Shown: positions 11,041 through 22,243 of the stretch, piece after piece
Layout: each line of letters opens with the position of its first letter
How positions within the stretch are numbered: position 1 is the first letter of the stretch
DNA from: Luzula sylvatica
Lineage: Eukaryota; Streptophyta; Magnoliopsida; Poales; Juncaceae
NCBI GenBank assembly: GCA_946800325.1
Contig: OX326959.1
Location: 20,242,862 to 20,306,861 of the forward strand
Reading direction: 5' to 3'
DNA: 64,000 nt
The notes under the pieces: model-generated
What the model was told of the DNA's origin: nothing
Databases searched by the model: none
The model's input: only the letters and a program-made list of their open reading frames with translations
Translations under genes and position numbers: made by a program

Positions 11041-13800
11041 ATGAAATTTTTGTTTTTCTATATAATTTTCTTGTAATAATTGATATTAAATGAAGTATTG
11101 AAAAAATAATATATCACATACTTTTTAATCTTGTGCATTTGTCTGTATATTGAATATTTGTTTGAGATGCCAAAAAATTGAACATCCAACAGACATGCAT
11201 GACAAGTATAAAAATTTAACATCAAATTATAAATACAATAAATAGACGATGACGTAAATATTACTTAAGTTTATACCAACATATAGATTCGAAGAACAAG
11301 TGGCTCAACAATCATTCAAAAACTAATTGAACATTACAAGCCAAAAGTTAATAATTATCCAAATAAAATTTGGTATAACAAAATTATAATCATATTTGCA
11401 AAATCCATCCATCTTTGAAGTTTTAAATATCTGAAAACAAAAATTAAAAATCATAATGTTAGGAAGAAAATATTGACAAACAATTAATAATTAAAATTAC
11501 CTTATCAATTAATAGATAATTTGGATAACTCGATGTTTATGTCTTCTCCAACAATTTCCTCCACCACGGTAGAACTATCTATTATACAAAAAAACATATT
11601 ACCATATATTTCCATTATAACTTAATAATAAATAGAATTTTTTTAATTTAGTACAATTTTCAATTTCAAATATATTTTGTTCATATCTTATTGATATATT
11701 AATAACTGTATTATCAATATATGTTGGTATAAACTTATTGATATTCCAACTATCTTATTGATATTCCAACTATTTGTATTATCAATATATTAATAACACA
11801 TTTTTATAATATAGCATCGTATTATATTATTATATTATATATCATATCATATAATAATTGTATTGTATTGTATTATGTATTATATTATACCATATTTTAT
11901 TATACCACACTATACTCATTTTTTTACGAAATAAGATAATTGATATTTTATTTTGAAGTATATTTATTTATACATTGGAATTATAATCGTACATATCCAT
12001 TTCTGAGGTCGATAGAAGCACACAATTTTGCAACAGCCCGTGCAGTATTAAATATTTACTCTCCCTCCCCTTCACTATTATGATTTGCGGAAAAAAAAAC
12101 CCAGCTTTCAAACACTTAACCCTACCGTTTGGTCACTCTCGATTACAAATAGCTCTAGCATTGTAATGCAAATTGCAAACCAGTTTGAGTATCAACGATT
12201 AGTTTACAAACTCAACCACGATATTGAACATCTTGCATACAAGCCCCTGTGTTTTTATAATTTTGCAGACCAACACGTCCAGTCTAACAATAAACACTAT
12301 TTTCCTGTCAATAACAAACATCACAGGATAGTTACAAAATAGTCCATATTTTATTGAAAATTTCCATATGAACACCTTAGTATGTATGTATATAAAATGA
12401 CCCCAAAGGTATGGTACATAATGATAATTAGGTTGCAGGATTTGAAACAATACTAAATTTTACTTCATACCAGTATCGACTAGCTTAGGCTTCTGAGCAA
12501 TATCTATAGATAAGATAAGCAAAACATCATATATGTACAAAACTGAAGAATTGTCAGTACCAGAATTGGGGATAATGGTCCATACTGGCACCAGAATAAA
12601 TGGATGCTTCATTTTCCGCACTACCCACAAGAGCAAAATTAAACAACAAATTAATCCATTCCCATATAATGTCCAAGTATAATAGGAAAAAAAGATAAAA
12701 CTTTCATACCAATTAATAAAGTATATAATAAATTAATTACCTACATGAATTTATCATTTTCGTGTCTCCATCCATTTACAGAAATCGAGGAAACTCGATT
12801 CAAAAACACTTCTATTCTCGATAACGGCCTCTCAAGCATCTCCTTCTTCTCCCTACATTACGAAAAAGTTGAATGTTCTTTCGCAAAATATTATAAAATT
12901 ATAAATGTGAAATTATAAAAAAATGTACCTTGAGTTCGGAACAGCTTCATGGGTTCTTCTCACTTGTCCCTAATCGTAATAATGAGAAATAAACCAATAA
13001 TTGGGAAAATTAACAATCATCTTAGTTTCGCAACCAACAGAGATAACTTGAAGCTCTTTTTCTTGTGTCTGGCCCTAAATAACCAGTCAGAACTCGAAAT
13101 TAAACATCCAAAAATGCAATTAACAACACAAATCAAAACTGACTAGAACAAAAAACCAAATTAACATTAAAATACGAAATGAGTGTTTGGTATAGAGAAA
13201 GTATTTGCTAAATAGAAAGTGCCGATGATAGGGGAATAGGGGAGTTTACCTTCTCGTCGCTGGCGATTTGTGGCCGCTTTCCGAGTTGCGAGAAGAGATG
13301 AGTGGCTGGCAGAGAAAGTGGCGAGGAGAAGGGAGTTTGCCTTCCAAAGAAAGTGGCGCTGATTAGGGTTTCAAAAACTATTTCCATTCTCCTTTCTCCT
13401 CTCACCGTTAGAGAAGAGAGTGAATTTTTTTTCCTAATTACGGTGAAAAAAATGAAAAAGAAGGGGGAATAAACGATAATTTGAGGGAAATAAGAAGAAA
13501 GAATGAGAGGGAAATAAGAAAGAAAGAGAGGGCTGTGTATACATGAAAAAAAAATTTAGAGGGAAAAGTTCCCTCCAATATTTTGCTAATATCTTGTTAA
13601 CTAAAGCCAAAAATACAATTAGGAGGGAATTTTTTTTTTTCAATACTTTATTAATTTTCATTACATATTAGTTCATACGAAGCAACAATTAATAAAATAA
13701 AATTTCTGACCATAAAAAATAATATTTGTCAATTTAAACCTTATCTAAATTAATTATAATTTTACAAAAATTGTATTAACTTATAAAACATGTAAGGCAT
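11041..13800. other. Interior of the hAT element: no supported gene
   Basis: AT-rich DNA with only short frames. The part at 13,200-13,420 is GC-richer with a GGGTTTC stretch and could be a remnant first exon or promoter of a captured gene on the minus strand. I recognise no protein in it. Confidence 0.4.
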
Positions 13801-14076
13801 TCAACATATTTGCCGATAATCAATAACCAAATTTAGTCCCAATTATATGACACTTTATATGTCAATTATTTTGTGACAATTATTTTGTCACAAAATAAAC
13901 GAACTATCAGACTTAATAGTGTTTTGTGACCAATTCAGTAGCAAAAAAAACAATTAGTCCCAATAAGAGAATTTTTTTCGGGACAAACATAAATCAGTGG
14001 CTAATAATGTCATACAGTGACAAAATTTACTTTGTCGTAAAGATTTTCGTAGCTAATAGTACTTTTTGTAGTAGTG
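13800..14076. mobile_element. CACTA-type terminus nested in the hAT element, right end only
   Basis: The segment ends TTTTTGTAGTAGTG, the reverse complement of CACTACTACAAAAA, which is the standard CACTA terminus. Inside it are subterminal repeats of the GTGACAAAAT and GTCCCAAT types. These differ from the repeats next to the 9730 terminus, so the two ends belong to different elements. No partner was found. Confidence 0.6.
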
Positions 14077-15774
14077 TGATTTGGGAACTTGAGAAGTGTT
14101 CGAATCATGCAAGTTTTTTAAATATGTATCTCAATTGCATCATTTCTTATATATTTATATCTTTATTATATGAAATTATATCATTTTGCAAAGACATCAT
14201 ATAATTTATTATCTTGAAATATATCATATATACCAAAAGAATTGGGTAATTAAAAATAATTACAAATTGAAATGATACAAAACACAAAATAAAATCTTTT
14301 TTGAATTAGTTCACATATATTAATGATAATTAGTTCACATTATTATGTAATATTATTGATAGAAAGAAAAGGTTTAATTAAAAAAGTGAGAAATAATAAG
14401 AGAAGGGAAAGTAAGGAAATATTAAAAGTTAAATTAAAAAAATGAGAAATTAAAAGAGGAGGGAAAGTAACGAAATATTTTGGAGGGAAATAATTTTGGA
14501 GTTATTATTTATTTTTTTATGTTAGGTATATTTGATATTTCTATGTACAATCATAATTTTAATATGTTTAATAACTATCATTAATATAATTTTAATATTA
14601 TATATTCAAAATATTTAATAGATTTATAATATGATATTTCAATGTATTTTGTTTTAATGACATTAATTGTCATAAAAAATCTACTATTTATTTTTCTCAT
14701 AAAAAACTAATTCCAAATATAAATTCAGTTTTTTGAAAAATCCGCTGTTTATTTATTGACCCGTAATCCGTACCCGAAAGAACAAAAATTGAAATGACCC
14801 AAAATCAATGACCCGAAAATCGAAACGATTCGGAATCGAACGATCCGAAATCGATGACCCGAAAATCAAAACAATTCGGAACCGAACGACCCGAAAATCG
14901 AAACGATCAGGAATCGAATGACCCGAAACCGAACGACCCGAAAACCGAAACGACCCGGAACCGAACGACCCGAAAACCGAAACGACCCGGAACCGAACGA
15001 CCCGAAAACCGAAACGACCCGGAACCGAATGACCCGAAAATTGAAACGACCGGAACCGAACGACCCGAAAACCGAAACGACCCGAACCCGAACCCGAACG
15101 ACCCGAAACCCGAACGACCCGCGACCCGAATGACCCGAATGACCAGCAAACCGAAACGACCCGAACCCGAAATGACCCGACCCGAACCCGACCCGACCCG
15201 CCCGATTGCCACCTCTAGACCTTGATACATGATAAATATCTATTTGGATGGAATGTCAGATTGAAATAAAAATATACAAAATGTTGATATTCTCTAATAC
15301 CTTCTCACAAATTTTTTATGACGTAAATATAATTTAACATCTTATTTTTTAACACAATAATTTATGATTTGCCACTTTAATTTTTTGAATGAAATCCGAC
15401 AAGCGATCGCTTGTTGTTAACGATATCTTATGTTTTTACATGACTTCTTACATTCCATTATATATTGTAAATAAAAATAAAATAAAAATAGTACTATCAT
15501 ATCCCGATAATCATTAAATATTGTGCTACCAATGTCTTGACCAGAGTAGGGCCGTTTTCATTGATTTTGTTGCAATTTGTGACGATGTTTTTGTTTGTCC
15601 TCGAAAAATTCGTCCATTTCTTTAATGAAATGTTAAATAATAAATTAACATAATTCAATCATAAATTAGGGTGCCAAATCATAAATTAAAACACATATAT
15701 ACATCCTACATGGAGACACATTTGCGTGCTTCATGGATGGAATAACTCTTTACAACAAATGGAGACGGACAACT

Positions 15775-15955
15775 GGTGTACTCAAAGAATAAAGATGGCG
15801 ATCGAGGAGAGAACAAGACGGGACGCGCAGTGATGGACGGGGCAATATGCCATGTGGTTGGCAAGAAACAACGTGATCTTCAGAGACAAGCCTATAAACC
15901 AACATGCTTGCATTGAACATGCAACATTTCTGGCTACTAGGTGGCTAAGCATAAA
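15775..15955 (+). pseudogene. LINE reverse-transcriptase tail, relic (unit 1)
   Basis: The frame MWLARNNVIFRDK followed by HATFLATRWL resembles the region near the C-terminus of plant LINE polyproteins, where a WxxRN..IFR motif follows the zinc-binding domain. Only about 35 residues are open before AT-rich repeat sequence takes over. The call rests on the motif alone. Confidence 0.35.
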
Positions 15956-16275
15956 AAAAGATATATGTTATATTAAAATATTTTATGTATTAAATTGGGT
16001 CTATTTATTTATTTATTTACTATACCTACTTGACGCATGATCATTTAATACATAATCATTTTCTAAAATCGGATTCATTTATTTATTTATCATGTATTCG
16101 TTTAGTATCACATTTTACATTAACTAACTCATCATCAATGTATTGTTGGGAGTACTTTGATGGGATTGCATATCATATAAAAACTAGTGTATATTTGTTG
16201 TGGGACCTTGGTACACGATAAATATCTGTTTGAATGGAATGTCAGATTGACAAAAATATTGATACAAAGGCTACA
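15952..16275 (+). repeat. Direct repeat of 10,491-10,740 plus 15,218-15,300
   Basis: The sequence from AAAGATATATGTTA through TTGTTGTGGGACCTTG to GGAATGTCAGATTGA is a diverged second copy of the DNA on either side of the hAT element. It shows the target before insertion. Part of it also appears inverted in unit 3 at 48,260-48,480, so it is the far end of the palindrome arm. Confidence 0.8.
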
Positions 16276-16689
16276 TTTGTCCATTGTGAGATTGTGCCCT
16301 TTGTATTTTTTATTCGAAGCTGGGTTTTGAAAAGGTTTTCTTGGCCCAAGAGAATGAAAAGCTCGTTTTTTAATATCGATCTGCTAACTGATTTAGCGCT
16401 CTCCATTTTTCGTCAAATGGACCCGTCCATTGATACCTATACTCCCATTTTTTTTTCTTTTTCTTTTATCTGAGCATTATATTTATTTTGTGGGTAAGAG
16501 TGTTTGTTCGCCGTAGTTCTGCACAGTTCTGTTCGCCACGAGAACCTATGCGAGGTGATCTTCTTCAAGGTTAGGTCTCCCTTGGGTCTCCACATTTCGG
16601 TGCAACTTAGGAATACATGGGGTTAGGAGGGAAGCTAATCACATTATAAGGGGGCTTATCTATACAGATTTCAAAATATGCATCTTGAG

Positions 16690-16760
16690 AGTTTCTAACT
16701 CGAAACCTCGCTGTTCCTAAATACATGTTTTATCACTCGACCAATTGAATGTTTATGAAA
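16690..16760 (-). repeat. tRNA-like or SINE-like segment (unit 1)
   Basis: On the minus strand GGTCGAGTGATAAAACATG is followed about 20 bases later by GAGGTTTCGAGTTAGAAAC. These resemble box A and box B of a tRNA-derived RNA polymerase III promoter. It does not fold as a proper tRNA by eye. The same pair occurs in unit 2 and on the plus strand of unit 3 (47255-47312). Confidence 0.3.
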
Positions 16761-17259
16761 TAAAAAAGATTTGAATGTAATTATTACTTCGTAAATGAGC
16801 AAAATCATATTCTCAATAAGGGTCTTCTTCGATGGTTTCAAAAAGTAACAGGATTCAATGACTACAATTTACAATTTATACAACGCAAACGAAACGATGT
16901 TGAAGCTTTTCAACTCTTGTTTATGTTGCCTATGATATAGTATAATAACTGGAGAATATAATATAACCCTTAAATGAGTTATCAATATCATCCTAATATG
17001 AAATAAATAAAAAAACTCATACAACTAATTTGCATCAAAATATGAATTATAATGTTAATTTATCTTATTACATGAATTGACATCAATGTAAAATGGTAAT
17101 TATTCACACACGATAAATATAAATAAATTCCAATATGCATAGTTTTAAATTAATCACACATAATTTACATGAGTTCTATATCTACCTCTTCGGTGATATA
17201 ATTTGGTAGGCTAAGACTTCTTTCATGATTTATACTTCATTGCTTATCTAATTGTGGCC

Positions 17260-17835
17260 CTGAAATTAGCAAAAATAAGATAGTTAGCCACCAATATTCG
17301 TAATTGAAATAGAAAATAATATTTGTAAGAATTGTAATTAAAATGAATATGAAGTTTGCAAATTAATACACCATAAAATACTAAAAATACGACAAAAACA
17401 CTGAAACACCAACAGGACCCTGAAATAGCCTTTAAACATCTATAAACTATCATAAAATGTTGATAATTTAGACAGAGTTGATGAATAAAACCATATTTCT
17501 AAAACCCAATATCGTTCAATGTCTTCTCTTTCAAAATCATACCAAACCCTAACATTCAACTCGCTACCCTTGACGACAAACCCTAGTTCTCATCCCTTAC
17601 CATTGCTGACCTCAGAAATCACCTAATCCTACAGGATCAGACCAAAATCGGATGAGAATCCTCTCCGATTCAGACTTAATTTAAACTAATCGGAGTTGAA
17701 TCAGCTATTCTTCGATCAATTAGAGAGAAAACAGTAATTTCGCAGTAATATCAAAGAAAGAAACATCAGATTTAGGGAAAAGGAGCTCTTCTCGATAGAG
17801 AAAAAGAGAGAAATATACTGAAAGATCGATCTTAC
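17260..17835 (-). other. Putative intron after the MGDD ORF (unit 1)
   Basis: Donor GTAAGATC and acceptor TTTGCTAATTTCAG are both kept in the inverted homologue in unit 3 (46014-46683) despite many differences between them. That supports a once-spliced transcript. The downstream exon, starting GGCCACAATTAGATAAGC, has no long frame. Confidence 0.5.
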
Positions 17836-17836
17836 A

Positions 17837-18100
17837 TCAGTTTCGTTTTTTCACGGAATTTTTTCCTTTTCCTTTTCCTTGTGCAGAGCTCGTATCTCCT
17901 CCATGTAACTTTTCCTTCTTAAGATCTGTAACGTTGCCTTTCAGGCTTGCAAGGACCACCACAGGTGCACGTTTTTCTGTTCCTTGCGCATAGCTCGTAT
18001 CTCCTCCATGTAACTTTTCCTTCATAACATCTGTAACGGCGCTTTCCAGACTTGCAAGGACCACAGGTTCACGTAACTTGCCCTTCTTATCGTCGCCCAT
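17837..18100 (-). CDS. MGDD small repeat protein, intact copy (unit 1, left arm)
   Basis: This is an 87-residue basic, soluble-looking protein of unknown function. It has two copies of a motif, PVVLASL..VTD..KEKLHGGDTS.AQG, at residues 12-40 and 46-75, and a Lys/Gly-rich tail. The start is conserved in all five copies. Upstream on the minus strand are two ACCCTAA telo boxes (18112-18124) and two TGGGCC boxes (18221-18234), an arrangement typical of plant housekeeping promoters. A GTAAGATC donor follows the stop codon by one base. A TTTCAG acceptor lies at 17260, so a 576-nt intron would sit in the 3' UTR or the stop may have arisen secondarily. No signal peptide or membrane segment is visible. 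The family is not recognised and expression is unknown. Confidence 0.5.
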   Translation of the reverse strand: MGDDKKGKLREPVVLASLESAVTDVMKEKLHGGDTSYAQGTEKRAPVVVLASLKGNVTDLKKEKLHGGDTSSAQGKGKGKNSVKKRN

Positions 18101-18111
18101 TTGAGGTAGAA

Positions 18112-18234
18112 TTAGGGTTAGGGTAAGGAGAGATGGAGAAGAAATATCAGGGAAGAAGAAATTGGAAGAGGCGACAATCGAAATTGTTAATTCCCACGAT
18201 GCAGGTTAACCTAAACGGCCTGGGCCAAGGCCCA
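18112..18234 (-). promoter_or_regulatory. Telo-box and site II promoter elements of the MGDD ORF
   Basis: Two overlapping telo boxes (TTAGGGT on the plus strand, ACCCTAA on the coding strand) lie 12-24 bp upstream of the ATG. A TGGGCC pair lies about 120-135 bp upstream. This combination is known from plant ribosomal-protein and replication genes. Unit 2 keeps it at 38679 and about 38,795. Confidence 0.5.
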
Positions 18235-18245
18235 AAAGGATTATC

Positions 18246-18284
18246 AGTGTGTGTGTGTGTGTGTGTCAGTGTGTGGGTGGGTGG
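18246..18284. repeat. (GT)n microsatellite
   Basis: A run of GT repeats with one interruption, followed by GTGGGTGG. In unit 2 (38820-38860) the run is similar but four bases shorter at its end. Confidence 0.9.
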
Positions 18285-20749
18285 AGGGGAGGGACCCGAA
18301 CCAATGCAAAGAAACCACACAAGCCCTAAACAGAATATTTTGTGTACGGACCGGATCCCGAAAATCCAGTGATAATAAACTACAAATATAATTGAGTTAC
18401 CCAAGTAAATCACAAATTTACCGCCAACAAGTCGTCTAAGAAAAAATAGAGTTATTAATATTATTGACCTTTTTAACATAGTTGGTTTAATGTTTGATAA
18501 AATGATCATTTGTTGGATGTCAATAAAACAAAAACAAAAAAACTGAAGTGAGACTTATGTGCAAAATTTTCGATAAATTCTTATTCCGTAGAGAATTAAT
18601 AATTTAGTTCTGTGGATGTAGTATTTTTGATAAAAAAAATGATTTGAGTTACCGAAATAAATCACAAATTTTTGATAATATAAATTTTGTGATTACCATT
18701 CGTATGGATCGAAACATGCGATAATGTTAACGGCTCCTACAGAAGACGCTCGATCGCACCATACAGTTCCAACTCTGGCCGCACAGATACGGAGACGGAC
18801 CAAATATCCCATCGGCACATGAAGTTGGTCTCCACGTAACTCGAGTGCAAAAGAATTCTTCTGTAACCATGTTTACGCAACATAAACTCGTTTGGCCTCT
18901 ACCACATCGAAGAAGTAATAACAATTCGGAAGAAACGGACTAACAAACATGCCATCGTTTGAGAACTCAATCCTTTGATGGTTTCTGTATATGCAGAAAA
19001 GAAATGAAACCATTGACAATGTTGAAAGCTTGGAGAATTGCTCAATTGGGAAAAAGGTCAAATCTCATTCATTCTAGCAACAGAGTATTTAATAAGAACA
19101 ATTGGTATTATAAAAGGAGGTTTGGCATGGTATCCCAAATTGCACTCTTAACATTTTCTTGATATAGTCTTGCTTATATCACTGGAATAGTTAATTGACA
19201 TGTAAACATGAATTAACAATTAATTAATATGTATGATTAACTAATAAATATGTACAAATTTAACTATGAAATCAACTTTACATGTAAATTATACATTAAT
19301 TGAAATGCTAATTACCTCAATCAGGAACTCAACATGTCTCCTCAAGAATTGATATATGAATGGATAATTTTATAGGAGTATTTTCCAATGTAACCTTGAT
19401 ATTATTCAAAATTCAAAAAATATGCTCTCAAAATAAATATGCCAAAACTAACTTTCTCAAAACAAATATTCCGAAATTAATCCAAAACAATCCTTTTAAA
19501 TGACCCGGCAGGTTTAAAAATTAAAAGACATAGTTTGACAAGTTAACATACATAACATAGTTTATAAATCACTTCAAAATTTATTTATTTCAAATAATAA
19601 TTATGAATTAGCTAGTAAAAACCTTTCTATTCAATTTAATCAAACGGCAAATTTATCTATTTTAATTAATTATTCAAGTACTGACTAAATAGTTAGTTAA
19701 TTGAAAAAGGATATTTAATTTAATTATAGAGAAAATTTATTTATTTTAATGCATTATGAATTAAGCATGTATGTTAATCTTTTAAATGCGTTTAATTAAA
19801 TGAAGTATTCAGGATTATATTAAAACTAACGACATTTCAAAGGATAGTTCAAATTAGTTTTGAAATATTTGTTTTCAGGAAGTTAGTTTTGGAAGAGGGT
19901 AAAGATATTTTAAGAGCGTTATTGGGTGGTCGAGAGCAATTTTTAAGCAAAAATAAAATATGACTTATTTTGTCACTAATATTTAATGTATAGTTTTGAA
20001 AATTATATTATAAAGTGTTATTTTTTATTCTATTTATTACAAGTATATAACTTTGAAAATAAAATTTTCGTATTTTTTAGCATATAATAACGTATTTCTT
20101 AACATATAATAAACAAGTGAATTGAGAGAAAAATAGAAACTTTTCAAAATAAAGTATAATATAAATTTCAAAAAAATATATTTAATATTATAGATAAAAT
20201 AGGTTATATTTCAATTTTCTCAGAAACTGCTCTCAACCCTCAAAAATGGCTCTTAAAATATCATCATCTTTTGAAATATTAGCTTAGAGAGGATTATTTT
20301 TTGAATTTTGAAACATACGAGGGTGACATTGGGAATTTGGGAAATGCTAATGTATACAAGTCAAAATTGAAAAAAAAATGAAGATAGATAATTTATAATC
20401 AACTTCTTTATATATGCCAACACGTCTCCCAGCATTATTGAAGAAAAAATTTAAAAATAATGAGAAATAATTTTATATTTAACTTTAGGGTTCCTATTGT
20501 GCTATTGAAAACTGGGATTATGTTCTCGTTACTTTCTGAAAACTAGTATCATATTTTCTTGTATAATGGTTCTAAGGAAAAATTTATTTTGCTCTCACAA
20601 CTATTTTCTCTCATCTTTGATGTGAATTTCGAAAATGATCAGTGAAATTAATTAGTAATCCAATTAATAAAAAATAAATAAATCCACTAACCCTCCTTGG
20701 AATCTCACTAACTGTCTCAAAGTCTTTGTAGTTTCTCTCTGATACCATT

Positions 20750-21993
20750 TGTTAGGGTGACACGATCCGGTGCCATCCGAAATTATCATAAGAAACATAG
20801 CACCTATGTGAAGTCTATCAAATAAATGTATATCGAAAGTGTACCTTGAACAATATGCATAATCATATTGAATCCATTGGACTAAGATGACGTCTCAAGT
20901 TGCATAAATACTAGTGTGAGTACATAGTTGTCCTAAGTAGGTAATTTTGTCTTTTACATACATCATACGCACTAACAGCGATTACTTTTAGTGGTTATAA
21001 CTAGATACATCAAAGTCACGTATTTCGGTAATATGATCGAGATCGTTATTTATGATTATTGCTAGAATGCAAGTAATATGATCGAGATCGTTATTTATGA
21101 TTATAACTAGAATGCAAATCTAATACATTTAATAATAATAATAAGTAATTTTTATTGAATAAATAACATTGAATTTCATGTTGTATTATTTGTTACAATT
21201 AATAATAATAAAATTTTAAAACTATAATACCTAATTGTTTATATTAATTAATATAAACAATTAGATTAATTGTTTTAGTGCACATATTTTGTGTACATTA
21301 AAGTGTATGAATTAATTATTGGAGCAATGGAATATAAAAAGAAGTTTTATAAAGGAGGTTACTAGAAATAAAGAATAAATAGTCCTGATTAATTGGGTTA
21401 CAATTATTATTCGGTGGTTTTATTTGCCATTATTAATATGCAATAAATTATGTGTTTCCTCCCTCTCTTCTATAAGAATGTACAATCAGAAATGAAAGTA
21501 AAAGGTCAATTGTTTTTAGACCACATTCTTTCCTCCTGTATATATTATTCCTCCTTAATTAATTAATCTAATATACAAATACCTCTCAAAAAATAAACAA
21601 TATAGATTATATTCTCTATTCAATTTTATGAGATTAACTTGATTGAAGAATCGGTGTACATGTCTTCATCTACTTTAAGGTGAAGATTTTCGTTCTACGA
21701 CTGTGCTACTAGATTGGAACCGAGACAAATCAGAAGTGTAGAACCTTGGAGATGGATAAACGAAATATCCTGCACTAGAGGGCGTCATCTGTCTTTAGGG
21801 CAGCTGTGACACGATCACGCGGCTACACCAGGCTTGTTCTCGATTTACTTACTTATTTATTATTATTTAATTGATTATATAATTTATTTATTTGGTTATT
21901 TTATTGAAATATAACCAACATTTCACAATCTCCGTAACTATTACATAGGTCTAAGACATATCATCTCCATTACCGGATCGTGTCACTCTAACA
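20750..21993. mobile_element. LTR-like palindrome core, unit 2
   Basis: Same structure as 206-1449: inverted TG..CA ends, outward PBS-like sequences on both sides, the nested solo LTR and the 45-bp tandem duplication. In this copy both palindrome arms lie inside the window (left 16110-20749, right 21994-27453), so it is the best place to see the whole palindrome. Confidence 0.6.
21179..21920. mobile_element. Solo LTR (unit 2 copy)
   Basis: Duplicate of 635-1376 with the same TTTCA flanks (21174-21178 and 21921-21925). One base differs, at 21413. Confidence 0.88.
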
Positions 21994-22243
21994 TATGGTA
22001 TCATAGCGAAACTATGGTGAATCAAAGAATGCCGGGAGGTTAGTGAGATTTCGAGGAGGATTAGTAAGTTTATTTTTTTATTAATATTTGAATTTTAACT
22101 CTTCTCAAAACCCGCACGAGAGATGGGAGAAAAGAATTGTAAGTACAAAATACAATTTCCGTTACAACTGCCATACAAGAAAGCAAGATACTAGTTTCCA
22201 ACAAAGTAATGAAAACACAATTCCGGTTCTCAATAGACCCTAA

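Larger units (their letters stand above)
10741..15217. mobile_element. hAT-type element with GACCCG-rich ends (unit 1)
   Basis: The 4,477-bp element has ends TAGAGCTGGCAA and TTGCCACCTCTA, flanked by the perfect 8-bp duplication GACCTTGA (10733-10740 and 15218-15225). The uninterrupted target is visible at about 16,203 as GACCTTGG. The outer 300-450 bp on each side are dense GACCCGAACCCGAAA-type repeats. These create long but meaningless Pro/Arg- or Gly/Ser-rich frames. The 3.7-kb centre is AT-rich and contains a CACTA terminus near 14,076. No hAT transposase is recognised, so it is non-autonomous. Confidence 0.85.
1..20544. repeat. Tandem unit 1 of a 20.5-kb direct duplication
   Basis: Bases 1 onward recur from 20545 with a constant offset of 20,544 up to about 17.26 kb. 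Reading the two copies side by side I noticed only six single-base differences in that stretch, at 869, 7201, 7303, 7729, 14553 and 15122. After about 17.28 kb, where unit 2 has 23 extra bases, the copies differ much more often. The window starts inside or at the edge of the unit, so its true left border is unknown. Confidence 0.97.
16110..20749 (-). repeat. Left palindrome arm of palindrome 2 (end of unit 1)
   Basis: Read on the minus strand from 20749 outward, this repeats the content of 21994-27453 and of 43113-48480 in inverted order: the AAACTAGTATC block, the CACGTCTCC block, the GGTTACAG block, the TGGGCC promoter-like region, the MGDD ORF, its intron, a SINE-like segment and the GACCTTG block. 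Apart from the small ORF, no gene is supported in it. Confidence 0.88.

Noticed and set aside
9730..14076. One CACTA element joining the two CACTA-type ends
   Set aside because: The flanking triplets differ (AAG and TGA), the subterminal repeats differ, and the right end lies inside a hAT element whose left border falls between the two ends.
10741..15217. Reading the element as a Mutator-like element with a 9-10 bp duplication
   Set aside because: The apparent extra matching bases (TA) belong to the element end. With TAGAG..CTCTA ends the duplication is exactly 8 bp, as in the other hAT copies.
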